Assembly (NCBI GenBank): GCA_963169105.1
Contig: OY720639.1
Span: 55,533,848 to 55,597,847 of the forward strand
Direction of reading: 5' to 3'
DNA from: Ceriagrion tenellum
Taxonomy: Eukaryota; Arthropoda; Insecta; Odonata; Coenagrionidae
DNA length: 64,000 bases
Shown: piece after piece, positions 44,285 to 54,980 of the stretch
How the letters are laid out: each line of letters starts with the position of its first letter
How positions within the stretch are numbered: the first letter of the stretch is position 1
Made by a program: the position numbers and the translations under genes
The notes under the pieces: model-generated
Database searches by the model: none
Told to the model about the DNA's origin: nothing
Seen by the model: the letters and a program-made list of their open reading frames with translations, nothing else

Positions 44285-44357
44285 CTGTCAGGTCCACCTA
44301 ATATTAAGCGCACTAGGGTCACTTTTTGTGGTGTATTTCCCGGTTAAGACATCTTTT
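44285..44357 (-). mobile_element. LINE endonuclease-region scrap
   Basis: AATATTAAGCGCACTAGGGT, CACTTTTTGTGGTGTATTTC and CCGGTTAAGACATCTTTTGA match 45340-45410. On the minus strand both read FKRCLNREI / FKRRLNREI. A short second copy of the same LINE region. Confidence 0.6.
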
Positions 44358-45336
44358 GAACAAAGACTGGTCTTTCGCTTTTCATTCCCGATGTTGAGGA
44401 CAGTTGGCCAAATAATAGTATTGGCTACAAGTTTTAGTATTGTCTCATAGTACGAGTAATGTCCATAAGTATAGTAATGGCTACAATTGATCGTATGGCT
44501 TGGTCGTAACTTACGTCAACTGGGACATGTTACAGTAAAACACTAGTCAAAACTAAGATAAGTCATTAGATTGGTAATATACGTGGAAAGGGCCTCTGCC
44601 ATAATTCTAGACGTTTTGTGAAAGACTTATTTATTAGGGAAAGGTAAAATTACATATCTGATATACCATCCTAAGCTCTTTCGAAATAGAGAACTTTCCC
44701 CTGTTTGTTCTCTGATTCAAGGCTCCTATTTTTTAGTTTTTGGGGTGTTATCTTTCCTTAAGGGGTAGGCCAAGTTATTTTTACCCCCCTGAAATTGCCA
44801 ACAGTGAAGATTCCGACGGCGTCGAAGCAACTTTCTTGATATAATTCAAAATTGACGCCAAAATCAGGTAAAAAAATTCAGCTTTCAGCGCGAGGAACGG
44901 CCAGGTATGCGGGCGAATGACATCACGGGCCTGTGGAGACCGGTCGTGTAGAAATTATTTTTTTCTGGCATTAAAAATTATTTTTTTTTCAAACTGCTAT
45001 AAAATCGCAAATGTAATTCTTGCGAATTACATGCTTTATAAAAATAATGGAGTATCTCTAATGACCTTAGATAAAATAATGCCGAAAGCCCCTTGCCTTC
45101 AATAAGAATTTAATTTATTCTCAAGCGTCATTCCCAGTGGGATTGGTATTATCATCCTATTGTACATGTGAATTTCGTAATAATAAATCTTTTGCTTCAC
45201 ACCAACGGTGATCCCCCATAATTTGCTTACGGGTGCAATTATTGCATTCGTCCTTGAAAACCCACGAAAATATTAATTTCAGATTGCTCCAATTTGAAGT
45301 GTAAATATTGGCGTACAAAAACTTACCATTTATGTA
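44358..45336. other. Unassigned sequence
   Basis: No gene or element recognised. Confidence 0.4.
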
Positions 45337-45675
45337 CGCTCCACCGAATATTAAGCGTACTAGGGTCACTTTTTCTGTTGTATTTCCCGGTTAAGACGCC
45401 TTTTGAATAATCTTGGGGATACTATCTCGCATTTCCTTATTATCTCATGAACTATCTCATTGAGGATCAAGCATAAACCTTGACTGTCATGCATACTCTC
45501 TTCAACTCGTGAACACAATGTTAACCGACCGTCTTCAGTTGAGACAACGTCCTGCCACTTGAGCTTGTTTTTACAAGCACACCAAATACCTACTCGCCTC
45601 ACTTTCATTTCTTTCAACAGCTCTTTCTCTTTTTCATATTCACCTCTCACATTCCAAGTACCAATTGCCTAGTTT
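45337..45675 (-). mobile_element. LINE apurinic-type endonuclease fragment
   Basis: The minus strand from 45670 reads AIGTWNVRGEYEKEKELLKE, then MKVRRVGIWCACKNKLKWQD, CSRVEESMHDSQGLCLILNE, IVHEIIRKCEIVSPRLFKRR. GTWNVR near the start, followed by a (I/V)-x-x-x-ETK-type block (here CKNK) and a G-(V/L)-C-(L/I)-(I/L)-L stretch, is the N-terminal part of the APE-type endonuclease of non-LTR ORF2. The catalytic ETK is altered, and the frame ends within the domain. Confidence 0.65.
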
Positions 45676-46768
45676 GTTTTGCTTTGACCGTATTTTACAA
45701 GGGCAAACCTTACACAGTTTCCGCCCCCCATCGTGGGTTCGGCCATCCGGAGTTATTCTTGGACTGTTAGCCCTAATTTTGAATAGTGTGTGCAAGGTTA
45801 CCAACTTTTGCAGTACCCGCGCCATGTGTAGCTTTCCCTTTTATAAGGTTGCGGTTCACTACCGGTCAGTTTTGACGCATTTTCGCCAGGATGCCACTAT
45901 TAAAAATCGCCGTTATACCCTAAGCTCGCATTCGTTCAATTACTCGAGCTCTTCTGAGAGGACAACCTTTATAGCCATTATACCGTTGCCCGCGACTCGC
46001 CACTGGAAAGTTTATTCGTTGTACCGACACTCAGGGAAGCGGTGGGTTTCTCAGTGGATTTGAGATGGTCGTAGACTTCTTTTGCACGTCCTGGCTGGAC
46101 CAGGCAGAATGAACCGTATCATCGAAACCGGCCGCAGATGCAATATTGAGGTCATAAATTTCACTCAAGATGTCCCCGTGGAAAGCGACATGAGACAAAA
46201 CTAATCACCGAATTATATTTATGCCCTTAACACCAACATATCACGCCACATACATGGCATGACGTTAAGGAAATTATTTGGCGGCGCACAAGAGAGGAAT
46301 AACAAACTAGTAATATCTGCAGCTTCAGTAATTCCGGTTCTCATGGAGAAATATCGCTTGATTTTCTATTCAAAGAACTTGTACGGTCATACTTTTGCGT
46401 AAGGAATAAACTTATGCCCCTAATAAATAGGTACTGCGCATATATTAGCGCCTATAATCGAACTATTAATGATAATGTAAAATGCTACATAGGAGAAAAT
46501 GCATCAATAAAGCTTATTGTCATGCATTGGATGATTACACTGATATTGCCATTAACTACTGTTATTTTGATAAACTTTCATAGGTCGGGTGACTAAGATT
46601 TGAAAAGTTGTGCACGATCCTTGGCATTAGGAATCCCTGTCGTCATTAAATCGTGAAACAAAGTTTCTGAAAAAATTGATGACAGAGGTAGAGCTTGTGA
46701 ATTTATACTTGAGAATGAATTATACAGATATCTTTTGGACCGGAAGAGACACTACTGTGTGGCTTACG
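45676..46768. other. Unassigned sequence
   Basis: A 132-codon plus-strand frame (45665-46063) overlaps the LINE fragment at its start and has no recognisable domain. I see no element in the rest. Confidence 0.35.
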
Positions 46769-47140
46769 GTCTCTTATCGATCGCGGGAAAAACGACAAGT
46801 TAAACTAGTCCGTTCAGCAGTCTATTTCCCTAATTGTATTCTCATGATTTGATATACCGTATTAGGTCGGAGTTCGTAAGATATTGAAAACTTCGTCTGA
46901 AAATAAATCGGTTTTAAATGTACATAATAGATCGAGTCTTATTTGCAATCGACGGTATAAAAGCCATTTCCACCCCAGTTGTTGCGAAAGGTCAGTGACA
47001 CTAACGAGATTATCATAACGACCGATCTTGATCTTCTCTGCATGCGTTTCAACTCTGTTTTTAAGTCTACCTAATAAAGATCCCAAAATCTGGCAGTGTA
47101 TTCAAGGTGGGATCTAGCAAGGGAGAAGTAGTATTTATTT
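46769..47140 (-). mobile_element. CR1-d LINE fragment
   Basis: GGTCTCTTATCGATCGCGGG marks the SFPRSIRDH-encoding region on the minus strand; LSQQLGWKWLLYRRLQIRL and DLFSDEVFNILRTPT are readable at 46862-47086; the complement of the YTARFWDLY-like block ends it. The 3' UTR and hairpin are missing. A CR1-a copy in opposite orientation starts 17 bases beyond it. Confidence 0.7.
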
Positions 47141-47156
47141 ATTATTACAGCAACTG

Positions 47157-47770
47157 TACTGTAGGTCTCATTTAGAATATGCCGCTAGTGTATGGGATCC
47201 GTACGAGGAAGGTTTGATAAAAGAATTAGAGCGTGTGCAAAGGAGATCCGCTAGATTTGTTAAACGCCGTTATGATAATTGTATAAGTGTTACGAATTTA
47301 ATAGAAGAACTAGGATGGGAATTACTATCAGAACGCAGGTCAAAATTTAGGTTAAACCTTTTAAGTAAATTCGAAACCGATTTTTTCACAGATGACGTTA
47401 CATATATATTAAGAACCCCAGCGTATCATGCTAGGTTTGATCATATTAACAAGATTAGAGAGATAGATTGTCGTACCGATATATTTAAAATGTCATTCTT
47501 CCCGCGTACCATAAGAGAGAACAATAGGCAGCGTAGCAAAGGGATAGGTAGGTGAAATATAGTTAGTCTGTAGTGAATGATGCATGTAATAACAACCAAT
47601 AATCCCTTTCTTATTATGTAGATACTAACCATTTAGCTCCATGTGACCCTATTATCTAGCATGTCTCCATTAAATATCCTAGTTGCATGTCAACAGTGCA
47701 TGTTTGATGTTCTTCGCCCCCTGCCACACACCCTCGTGGTGGCTCGCAGGGTATTACGTAGATGTAGTCT
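47157..47770 (+). mobile_element. CR1-a LINE, 5' truncated
   Basis: Close relative of the copy at 26.5 kb: HLEYAASVWDPYEEGLIKEL, RVQRRSARFVKRRYDN, LIEELGWELLSERRSKFRL and KMSFFPRTIRENNRQRSK, then the same 3' UTR with about 80 fewer bases (the TAACTAATA-rich part), and the hairpin CTGCCACACACCC / GTGGTGGCTCGCAGGG. The tail is only GTAGATGTAG. Open from about 47160 to the stop at 47553. Confidence 0.9.
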
Positions 47771-47805
47771 AGTTCAGCGCGTCGAGCCACTCGACGCGCT
47801 GAACT
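47771..47805. repeat. Perfect 16-bp hairpin abutting a LINE tail
   Basis: AGTTCAGCGCGTCGAG (47771-47786), loop CCA, CTCGACGCGCTGAACT (47790-47805). Perfect stem, starting directly after the CR1-a tail. Confidence 0.9.
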
Positions 47806-48361
47806 TTACTTTGTTTTGTGGAACGTTTTACGTTTCAAGGCTCGCCTTTTAATTTATATCCACGGATTTGTTTCCCTCTGGGAAGAAAAACACCCCATTC
47901 TCCTCCGCTGAGCCAAGAGTGGGAAAGTCGGGTCTCTTTAAATTAACACAGACCCGTTTATATACCTGGAAGGAAGAGGAAAGGCCCTTTTGTGCGTCGG
48001 GGAGTCCCGCGTCTCGAGTTGAGTGGCGTCCTACATTGTTGCCCGTGACGGTGCGTACTACGGGTCAGAAAGAGACTTGCCAAGGTTCCTATTGTGTACG
48101 TCCGACTGAGGCGCCAGAATGGCGTCCGTCCTCAGGTCATCTTCCCGCCTCATTCGCTAGGGCCGACCCGTTTTCTTCAGGGGACGTACTCATTCTGGTC
48201 ATGAGGAGTACGGGTGAGCTGAGATATCCCTAAGGGAACTCCAAGCGAAAGTTAATCACCTGAGAACATGTGACGCAAACAACTTTTGTTACTTTATGAT
48301 CTTGTCCCATGGTATAATTTTTCGTAACTTTATTCGTGCCATCCATATTCGCGATAAAATA
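47806..48361 (+). other. GC-rich unique-looking stretch
   Basis: No transposon is recognised. A 121-codon plus frame (47868-48233) of mixed composition covers most of it but has no motif I know. It is a candidate for host-derived sequence (exon or regulatory) only because it is CpG-rich and repeat-free. Confidence 0.25.
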
Positions 48362-48885
48362 TCTACGTCTACCTTTTGCCCTGCCAGCCACCACAAGGGT
48401 GTTTGGCAGGGGGTGACTTATCACCAACATGAACTACAGTGAAGAAATTTACTTTCACCAAAAAGCACCGCACTATCGGTATGCTACTAATGCTACGGAA
48501 ACTACTAAAATAATCCATAATGCACTTGGAAAACGTGACACAAGATTCATGCAGGGAACATGCAAAAAATGGTGTTAGCACCACTCGGCAGATTTAGAAA
48601 CATGCATTAGGTGGCTTATGAATAAATCATCTACACTACTTGTCAACTAACTTAATTCAAAGTCTTAACGCAGCTATTATGGTCTCTTATCGATCGCGGG
48701 AAAAAACAACATTTTAAACCTTTCTGTTCTACAATCTAGTTCCCTTATTTTATTCTCAAAATTTGGCGCTGATCGTCTTACTGCCTGAGAGAGATTTTTT
48801 TTCGTTTTGATGACATCTTTAGGGTGTAATCGGTACGAAACGATCAAAAAGCGAAGAGTTTTCCACAACGTCTATGAGCCTTAGG
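48362..48885 (-). mobile_element. CR1-d LINE, 5' truncated
   Basis: 3' end with hairpin CCCTGCCAGCCACC / GGTGTTTGGCAGGG, 3' UTR (CACCAACATGAACTAC, CATGCAGGGAACATGC), then minus-strand coding NKIRELDCRTERFKMLFFP and upstream SYRLHPKDVIKTKKNL at 48677-48868. Confidence 0.85.
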
Positions 48886-51095
48886 CCCGGTTTCACCAAC
48901 GACGATGAATTCTTGATCGAGGATCATTCTTGAATTGACCAGTGATTGCGTTCCACTCACGACAATCAGTGTTTCGGAGATCAAAATCGTCGGTCACGTT
49001 GATGCTAGATTTTGGCCGATCAAATCCGCAACCATCCAACTTGGCGGAAATATTGACTTCACCTCACGAGGAGATAGGAGTTATTCTCTTCTATTTGAAC
49101 CTGTGAGGAAACGAAAGGCCAGTCCAAGCACACGCACGATCCCTACGAAGAAAATCTATTTGTTAAGTAATCATAAATTTGCCTGCAATTGATTCCATCT
49201 CTCTTCAATATTGGAGAATGGTTACATATAGCTAGCAATGAGAATTTCCCGATATCAACACTCAACTAGCCTTGGAATATGTTGAAATTATTCATGAAAT
49301 CATTCCCATTCTCATCATCATCACTCATTCACATTTGAAATAGATTATCAGAATATCGTTAATAATCTTGCTACTTATTAGCAGAAAAGCTGCACTTTTA
49401 ACTTTTGTATTTTAATTTTAATCTTCAAAATGGAACTATATTTTCTTGAACTTAATTTTCAAACTATTTTCAAATGTGTTTGCTGTGTTATATTCCCCGA
49501 AGGAAGGACGGCTACTGACAGACCGCCCCCGCAGCACGAACTGCAGCTATGAATTGCATGCGAATAAAAGTTTGATACCTATTAAGCACACTATACATAT
49601 GTTTCCCTTTGTTTCAGTACCTTAGTGAAACTTCTTGAATGTAATGCTAGTGATATATTACCCATGGCAAGAAGAACACGGATTTTTTGTTATATTATTG
49701 TCGTTTGAGTATTTTATTTTCAATGAGGAAATCTTCATATTTCATATGATAAGATACCATTATTAAAAACAACTGAAAAATCATCAAAAACAGCAAAAAC
49801 AAAACTCTGTCGTGCTCATAACTCCAGGGTACCTTTCTCCATATTCATGAATAAAATCTGTAGAAGTAGATACTCTCTAATAGGGGGCCAACTCATATGG
49901 CCTAATGACTTATGTTAAACCAATTTAAGAATTTTATTGTGGTTAATCCTCATTTATCTTTAACGATCAGTTTCGACGCAACAGTCTTCTCGCGTGAGAC
50001 AAGTACCTACAAAGACACATCTGGCTATGTATTTTTATTGTATTATTTTTTGTCATATTTATTTTATGTCATATATGTGATAATATTCTTGTAACATTAT
50101 TCATAATATTTTTCTTCTATATTATTCGTAATAATTAATTTTTAAACCTCGTGAAAATGACTTGGGTATAGCGTCGTAAGTGTTCTAGGTTTCTCGAAAA
50201 AAATTATGGAATATACGAAGTGCTCTTCTTTTAAGTTTGGCTAAATCCGTCCATCAATACTTTCATTTATATAAACACATACCAAACCTCTAAACCATCG
50301 CTGTTACAAGTTAGCCCGCCCTAAATGCGTACTTAACTATTGTCTATAGTCTGGACGAGTAAGTTGCCTTAGGCTTCATCTCTTCTCATCGTAGACTTGG
50401 GTTAACTCTAACCTCTGACATTCTCCTTGCCTCTGACCATAACGTAATAGCAGTAAAGCCAGGAGTTTGGCGACCAGCCAATCAGAGATACACTTCCACG
50501 CCGACTAGCGAGAGCAAGGAGTTTGTTGAACCTTGCTTCTAAGAGCTTGAGCAAGCTAGCCTCATGTTGGTGATGGCCGCCGTTACGATGGACAGGCCCG
50601 AAGTTTTGAGCCGCTCGCATTGGAGTTGAGTGCTTTCTGATCCGTTTCAAGGCGACTGAGGGACTCGGCTTATCTTTCCGGGAATGCGAAGGATCCCCAC
50701 ACCGTCTGGAAAAGCCGCGCTCACACCTTTAAAAATCCCTCCTCAACCGTGACAATTCGAGATAGTTGACCGAAGTGAGGAGAGAATGGAGTGAAAAAGA
50801 CTCAACGGGGCAAAAGTGAGGAGATGCTTATCTTGTCCCTCTTTCGAACCTTACTGTTCCTTTTTGTGGAGATCTGGACAATGGGCAAAAGGGTGTCTCT
50901 TTCCTTTTTCGCGCGTCATTCTCAACGGAGTGGTGCACGGGGCCATCACTTGACCGCGGGAGCCGTTGGCTTCGCAAGGTGACAGCGGCAAGGTTAGCCC
51001 ATGATCTAAAATGTAATGTCCTCTCGAGGTGGGCAGAAGAGAGTTCATTATTGCTGGCGACCCATTATAACAGTACTCAACAATATTAGCCTCTC
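48886..51095. other. Mostly unassigned
   Basis: GGCCCGGTTTCACCAACG at 48893-48910 resembles a MITE end, but I find no partner. 50400-50990 is CpG-rich, with a CCAATCAG at about 50478; its frames have no motif and it could be a promoter-like region or a decayed repeat. 49200-50400 is AT-rich with nothing recognised. Confidence 0.3.
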
Positions 51096-51137
51096 TTAAG
51101 GCGGCCAATCTTGGGTCATTGAGTGCACATTTTTACA

Positions 51138-51696
51138 TCTATCTACATCTACGTCATGCCCTGCAAGCCACCCAAAGGGTGTGTGGCAGGGGGTGCTTCC
51201 ACACCAGGCATGCATGAATGATACGGTAGAACACCGACATTACATTGAAACCCGACTACCACACATGCAAAGCGTCAATTAAAAATCTAATAACCAAGAA
51301 ACATTCTATGTTCAATCGTTCCAACATGCAAGGGATACAAAAACTACTACTACAGATTCAAAAAATCATGCATAAATAAGGACATCAATATTTACATCAT
51401 GCATAAATAAGAACGTAGAGAATATAAAGAGAAAGATTTACTGTCTGCCTATTGTCACAATTCGAACTATTCATGACGACGATCACAGCTGTTATGGTCC
51501 CGAATGGTACGCGGAAAAAATGACATTTTATACGTATCGGTTCTACAATCTATCTCTCTAATTTTATTGGCGCGATCTAATCCGCCGTAGTACGAGGGGG
51601 TTAATAGTATGTGTGTTACGTCGTCAGAGAAATAACTTTCCTGAAATTTATTTAGGAGGTTAAGCCTATAATTTAATCTACGCTGTGATAGCGAAT
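51138..51696 (-). mobile_element. CR1-b LINE, 5' truncated, inside R1
   Basis: ATCTACATCTACGTC tail, hairpin CCCTGCAAGCCACCC / GGGTGTGTGGCAGGG, 3' UTR almost identical to the 35.2-kb copy, and coding sequence ending near GCTGTGATAGCGAATC. The T-run on both sides may be the target duplication (CATTTTT / TTTTTTTT). Confidence 0.85.
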
Positions 51697-51783
51697 CCTT
51701 TTTTTTTAATCATTTTTTTATAAAGTAAGCCGATAAAAAATTCTTGAACCCCATTGCACTCAAGTGCATTTGTTTACCTAGAT

Positions 51784-52240
51784 CTACGTACTACCCTGCG
51801 GGCCGCCGCATGGGCGTGTGGCAGAGGTTGTTAGGACACCAGCCGTCGAAAGATGTAAGGAATAAGGTTATGGAGGTGAAATGGTGACATGTATTATGCC
51901 AGTGTATTGAGTGGAACTTAGTTTTTATTGCGGCCGCTTATTCTACATCTATATCTACGTAATACCCTACGAGCCACCACGAGGGTGTGTGGCAGGGGGT
52001 GTGTTGTATTGTGCGCGGAAAGAGCGTGTTATTGTATTTATCTGCTCGGCAATACATCTCTCTTATTTTATCTCTTCTGTCGAACCCAGAGATGTAGAGA
52101 GGCGTCATGATAATATTCTCTGTGTCGCTCGGAAACACACCAGTTCTGAATTTCGCAAGCAAACTTAGCCTAGCGTGTAGCGTTCGAGGCTCTAGAGACT
52201 CCCACTCTAATTCCTTCAGAAGCTTTGTTAATGCGGTGGA
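51784..52240 (-). mobile_element. CR1-c LINE, 5' truncated, with nested insertion
   Basis: ATCTACGTACTACCCTGCGG, the hairpin, the GGACACCAGCCGTC block and coding sequence readable on the minus strand at 52000-52240 (FRTGVFPSDTENIIMTPLYI, FDRRDKIREMYCRADKYN, NTLFPRTI, ELEWESLEPRTLHARL). The 3' UTR/coding boundary is interrupted at 51943-52006 by 64 foreign bases. Confidence 0.85.
51943..52006 (-). mobile_element. 64-bp LINE 3'-hairpin insertion with TSD
   Basis: CTACATCTATATCTACGTAA, then TACCCTACGAGCCACCACGA and GGGTGTGTGGCAGGGGGTG: the tail plus terminal hairpin of a CR1 LINE and almost nothing else. TATT flanks it (51939-51942 and 52007-52010). Removing it and one TATT restores CTTATTGTGCGCGG, the sequence seen at the same place in the copies at 14.0 and 18.4 kb. 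Confidence 0.85.
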
Positions 52241-52770
52241 ACTGATCGTACTGGCAGTAATGGAAATGATACAGTATTCATAGATACTTATTATTTCTGT
52301 AATCAAAACATGTGATGACTTGAGTTTTCGGCGCTGTATTCGAAATTTTATCGAAATAATATTGAAATATGTTTCCTTTTTAAATATTGGACTCAGCGTG
52401 ATTTTTTACATCTTGACTTTTGTTAAGTACGGTTCCATAACTTGTACTAATCTGACAACGAATTTGTACAATTTTGAACTGCAATTTTTTCTTAATCTTG
52501 TGTGCAAAAAATAATAGGATCATAACCCTGGTAATTTAGCCATCTCGCGTTTATGCATTCGTGCATGCATTCTTGCCATTCATCTTTTTACACTATGCAA
52601 TTTCAAATGCACGTTCCTACATACATCAGGTTGTGCGAATAAGTGTCTCGTGTAAAACGTGCATAATAATAGCTAATTTATTTCTTCGCGTTTTAGAGGA
52701 AAATCTGTTCACGTGTGATCAAATTATTACACAATGTATGTCATGTGTCATAAGCGGTTTATGACTTTTA

Positions 52771-53156
52771 TTTTTCCATTTCATGACCTTTATTGTATGA
52801 CTTTTGTGACTTTTATTTCCCTGTTTCATGACGTTTATTTTTTTTTAATTCGGCCATTTCACGACGCTTTAGCTTAACGTATGAGGTTTACTTTACTGTA
52901 AAATTTAATCTAATACTATGATCCGTATAGTTACTATAGGGTAAGTGGTTCCAAAGAAAGTATCCAATACTTAATAAATACATAGGTATATTTTCACCTT
53001 ACGTATACCTTACAAAAATGTAATCATTGAAATAATTCAAAATCATTATAGAGAACAACCATGTGATTTCAAATATGTAATACGGTAAGATTCGTTTCCT
53101 CGTCAGTGAGGAGGGATTTGAATTTTGAGAATGATCTCTCAACTTCTGCAGGTGAG
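52771..53156. other. ATGACTTTTATTT near-repeats, then unassigned
   Basis: 52755-52870 contains several variants of TTTCATGACNTTTATTT. Similar sequence resumes at 53349-53450 after a LINE 3' end. Nothing else is recognised. Confidence 0.4.
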
Positions 53157-53162
53157 GTGGAT

Positions 53163-53202
53163 GTACCTGAAGATGTCACTGCGTGGTGAAACCCGCGTCG
53201 TA
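53163..53202 (+). ncRNA. Hammerhead-like motif of a PLE-type end
   Basis: Stem I TAC (53064-offset within GTAC, 53163-53166); core CTGAAGA (53167-53173); extra T; stem II GTCAC-TGC-GTGGT; GAAA (53188-53191); ACCCGCGT as imperfect stem III; C17 at 53199; stem I 3' strand GTA. Predicted cleavage is between 53199 and 53200. The sequence after it (AATAAATC, then GTGAACCATTACAAAGTAT) resembles that after the PLE hammerhead at 42.8 kb (GTGGAATATTACAAAGT), supporting a PLE origin. All invariant core bases are present. Confidence 0.55.
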
Positions 53203-53289
53203 AGAAATAAATCAATTTAGTGAACCATTACAAAGTATAATTTTTATTTTCCGATATAGAGAGGTTCCACATAGCCGAGCCTGAAGTGA

Positions 53290-53348
53290 TTACTACCATT
53301 TGTGCCACACACCCTAGTGGTGGCTTGCACGGTATTTCGTAGATGTAG
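53290..53348 (+). mobile_element. CR1-e LINE 3' end only
   Basis: GTGCCACACACCCTAGTGGT, GGCTTGCACGGTATTTCG and a TAGATGTAGAT tail: the CR1-e hairpin with its CCGTGC/GCACGG-type stem and no coding sequence. It lies within the ATGACTTTTATTT-rich stretch. Confidence 0.75.
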
Positions 53349-53934
53349 ATTTTACGATGTTTATTCCGCAAAGTCGCATTTCATGACTTTCTGGCAAAAA
53401 CCGGCTATTACACGATAAAAAACTATGACTATGACGTATTATACTTTTTCCCGTCTCTGGTCATTAATGTGCTCGCTAAAATAGCACTGAATGGAAGAAA
53501 AATCGGCATAATGGATTTATTTCAATTTTATCTACAGATATCACAAAAGAAAACTCGTACACAAAGTTTCACGCTATTCTTCGTATACCAAAAATATCCA
53601 TCCTCAACCAGCCGGTAGTAGTCTGTCCGAGGAGAGCATTTTTTCTGCAGTATTTGCCAAAGTCCATTCCGTAATTTTTAACTTAGCAATGAAACTTGAT
53701 AAGCCTTCTTCAAAATATTTATATTATATGATATTATTATATAAGTTGAAAAGAAATAGCTACTTCTCCACGGTTTGGAACTCCATTTGTAAAATTTGTC
53801 AATAATGGACGAAGATATTTCGTCTCTTTCCGTCACGTCAGGAAACAACGATCGCACTCTTTCCTTAAAAAGTTGCACGTAAAAATCCACGCGCACAGTC
53901 ATCGAATTTCATGGTGAACATTTCTGCAATTGCC
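53349..53934. other. Unassigned; one 74-codon frame
   Basis: The minus frame 53678-53902 (VDFYVQLFKERVRSLFPDVT, SSIIDKFYKW) has a protein-like composition but no domain that I can name; it could be a transposase or exon scrap. Confidence 0.3.
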
Positions 53935-54272
53935 AATTACCCTGATAGCCACCCGAGGAAGTGTGGCAGGGGGTAAGTTATCACCAACATGCACTATAAT
54001 GTATATGTTATATTCACCAGCATGTACTACACTATAGATATGCCACCAAAACTACAGAAACTATTTTTATTAATCTGTATTGCAGCTACGTAAACGACGT
54101 ACCTGAGTGATGCAGGGATCATGCGAAATGTGATTTAAGTACTCCGTGGCAGATTAAGAAACAAGCATTTGGGAGAAAATTAACGACCTGTCGACTTATC
54201 GAATCCGCTACATGACCTGTCGACTTATCTACTACATGGTCTCATTAGCAGCCAAATTGGCCTTTAAAAACT
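53935..54272 (-). mobile_element. CR1-d LINE 3' UTR copy
   Basis: Degraded hairpin (CCCTGATAGCCACCCGAGG, GTGTGGCAGGGGGT), then CR1-d 3' UTR landmarks (CACCAGCATGTACTAC, GCAGATTAAGAAACAAGCAT). GACCTGTCGACTTATC occurs twice near 54188-54226, a small local duplication. Followed directly by a second CR1-d copy. Confidence 0.75.
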
Positions 54273-54274
54273 AC

Positions 54275-54965
54275 AGTACATCTACGTCAACTTATTAGTT
54301 GTTACCCTGCCAGCCACCACAAGGGTGTTTTAGCCCTTTTAGCCGTTTTAGCCCAGTAGGGGTGATTTATCAACAACATGAACTACTAGGTAGATATTAA
54401 CTTTAACCAGCATGCATCACGCCACGGGCATGCTACAAATGCTACAGAAACTACCAAACCTATCGACAATGCAACTATGTAAACGCGACACGAGAGTCAT
54501 GCAGGGCACATGCAAAGCATGGTGTTAGCACTTTTCGGCAGATTTATAAACATGCATTAGGATGCATATGAATTAATCAGCTACACTACCTGTCAACTAA
54601 CCTACTTCAAAGACTTAAAGCGGCCATTGAGAGATTGAGTATAATTTTTAATCAGCGGTCAGAAAACTTTTCCTATCCTAGTTTTTGCAAGAGGTCAGTA
54701 AAACTAACGAGACTATCATGACGGCCTTAGACGAATCTTGCTGATCTTCTCTACGCGCGTTCTAGCTCGGTTTTTAAGCCTGCCTCATGTGGATCGCAAA
54801 CACTGGCAGCGTATTGTAAGTGGGGTCTACAAGGGAGAAGTAGCTGATTTCTCTAACTTAATCGTCGCCTTTTCCAAGTACTCTTTTAACAAATCCCAAT
54901 TTACGATTAGCTTGACCAGTTATTTTCCGAATATGTTTGCTTCACGAGAAATCATTAGTTAGTTT
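54275..54965 (-). mobile_element. CR1-d LINE, 5' truncated
   Basis: ACATCTACGTC tail, hairpin CCCTGCCAGCCACCACAAGG with an insertion (TTTTAGCCC repeated about three times, 54330-54358) in its loop region, 3' UTR, then minus-strand coding remnants of the ARFV / HLQYAASVCDPHEAGLK block and upstream to about 54960. Confidence 0.8.
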
Positions 54966-54980
54966 AACTCAAAGGTAATT

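Larger units (their letters stand above)
51096..52770 (+). repeat. Repeat R1, split by two LINEs
   Basis: Three pieces in order: 51096-51137 (TTAAGGCGGCCAATC, CATTGAGTGCACATTTTT), about 51697-51783 (TTTTTTTAATCATTTTT, AATTCTTGAACCCCATTGCA, CTCAAGTGCATTTG) and about 52240-52770 (GGCAGTAATGGAAATGATAC, GAGTTTTCGGCGCTGTATTC, GTATGTCATGTGTCATAAG). Together they re-create R1 from its start through its 3' third. The gaps are filled by CR1-b and CR1-c insertions. Confidence 0.7.

Noticed and set aside
46105..46130. ATCGAAACCGGCCGC as another hammerhead
   Set aside because: No CTGANGA core or stem II partner upstream within a reasonable distance.
46769..47770. Head-to-head LINEs at 47.15 kb as a twin-priming product
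   Set aside because: Twin priming gives two parts of one element; these are different subfamilies covering the same protein region.
47868..48233. 121-codon plus frame as a gene
   Set aside because: No recognisable domain, no flanking gene structure; reported only as a GC-rich unassigned stretch.
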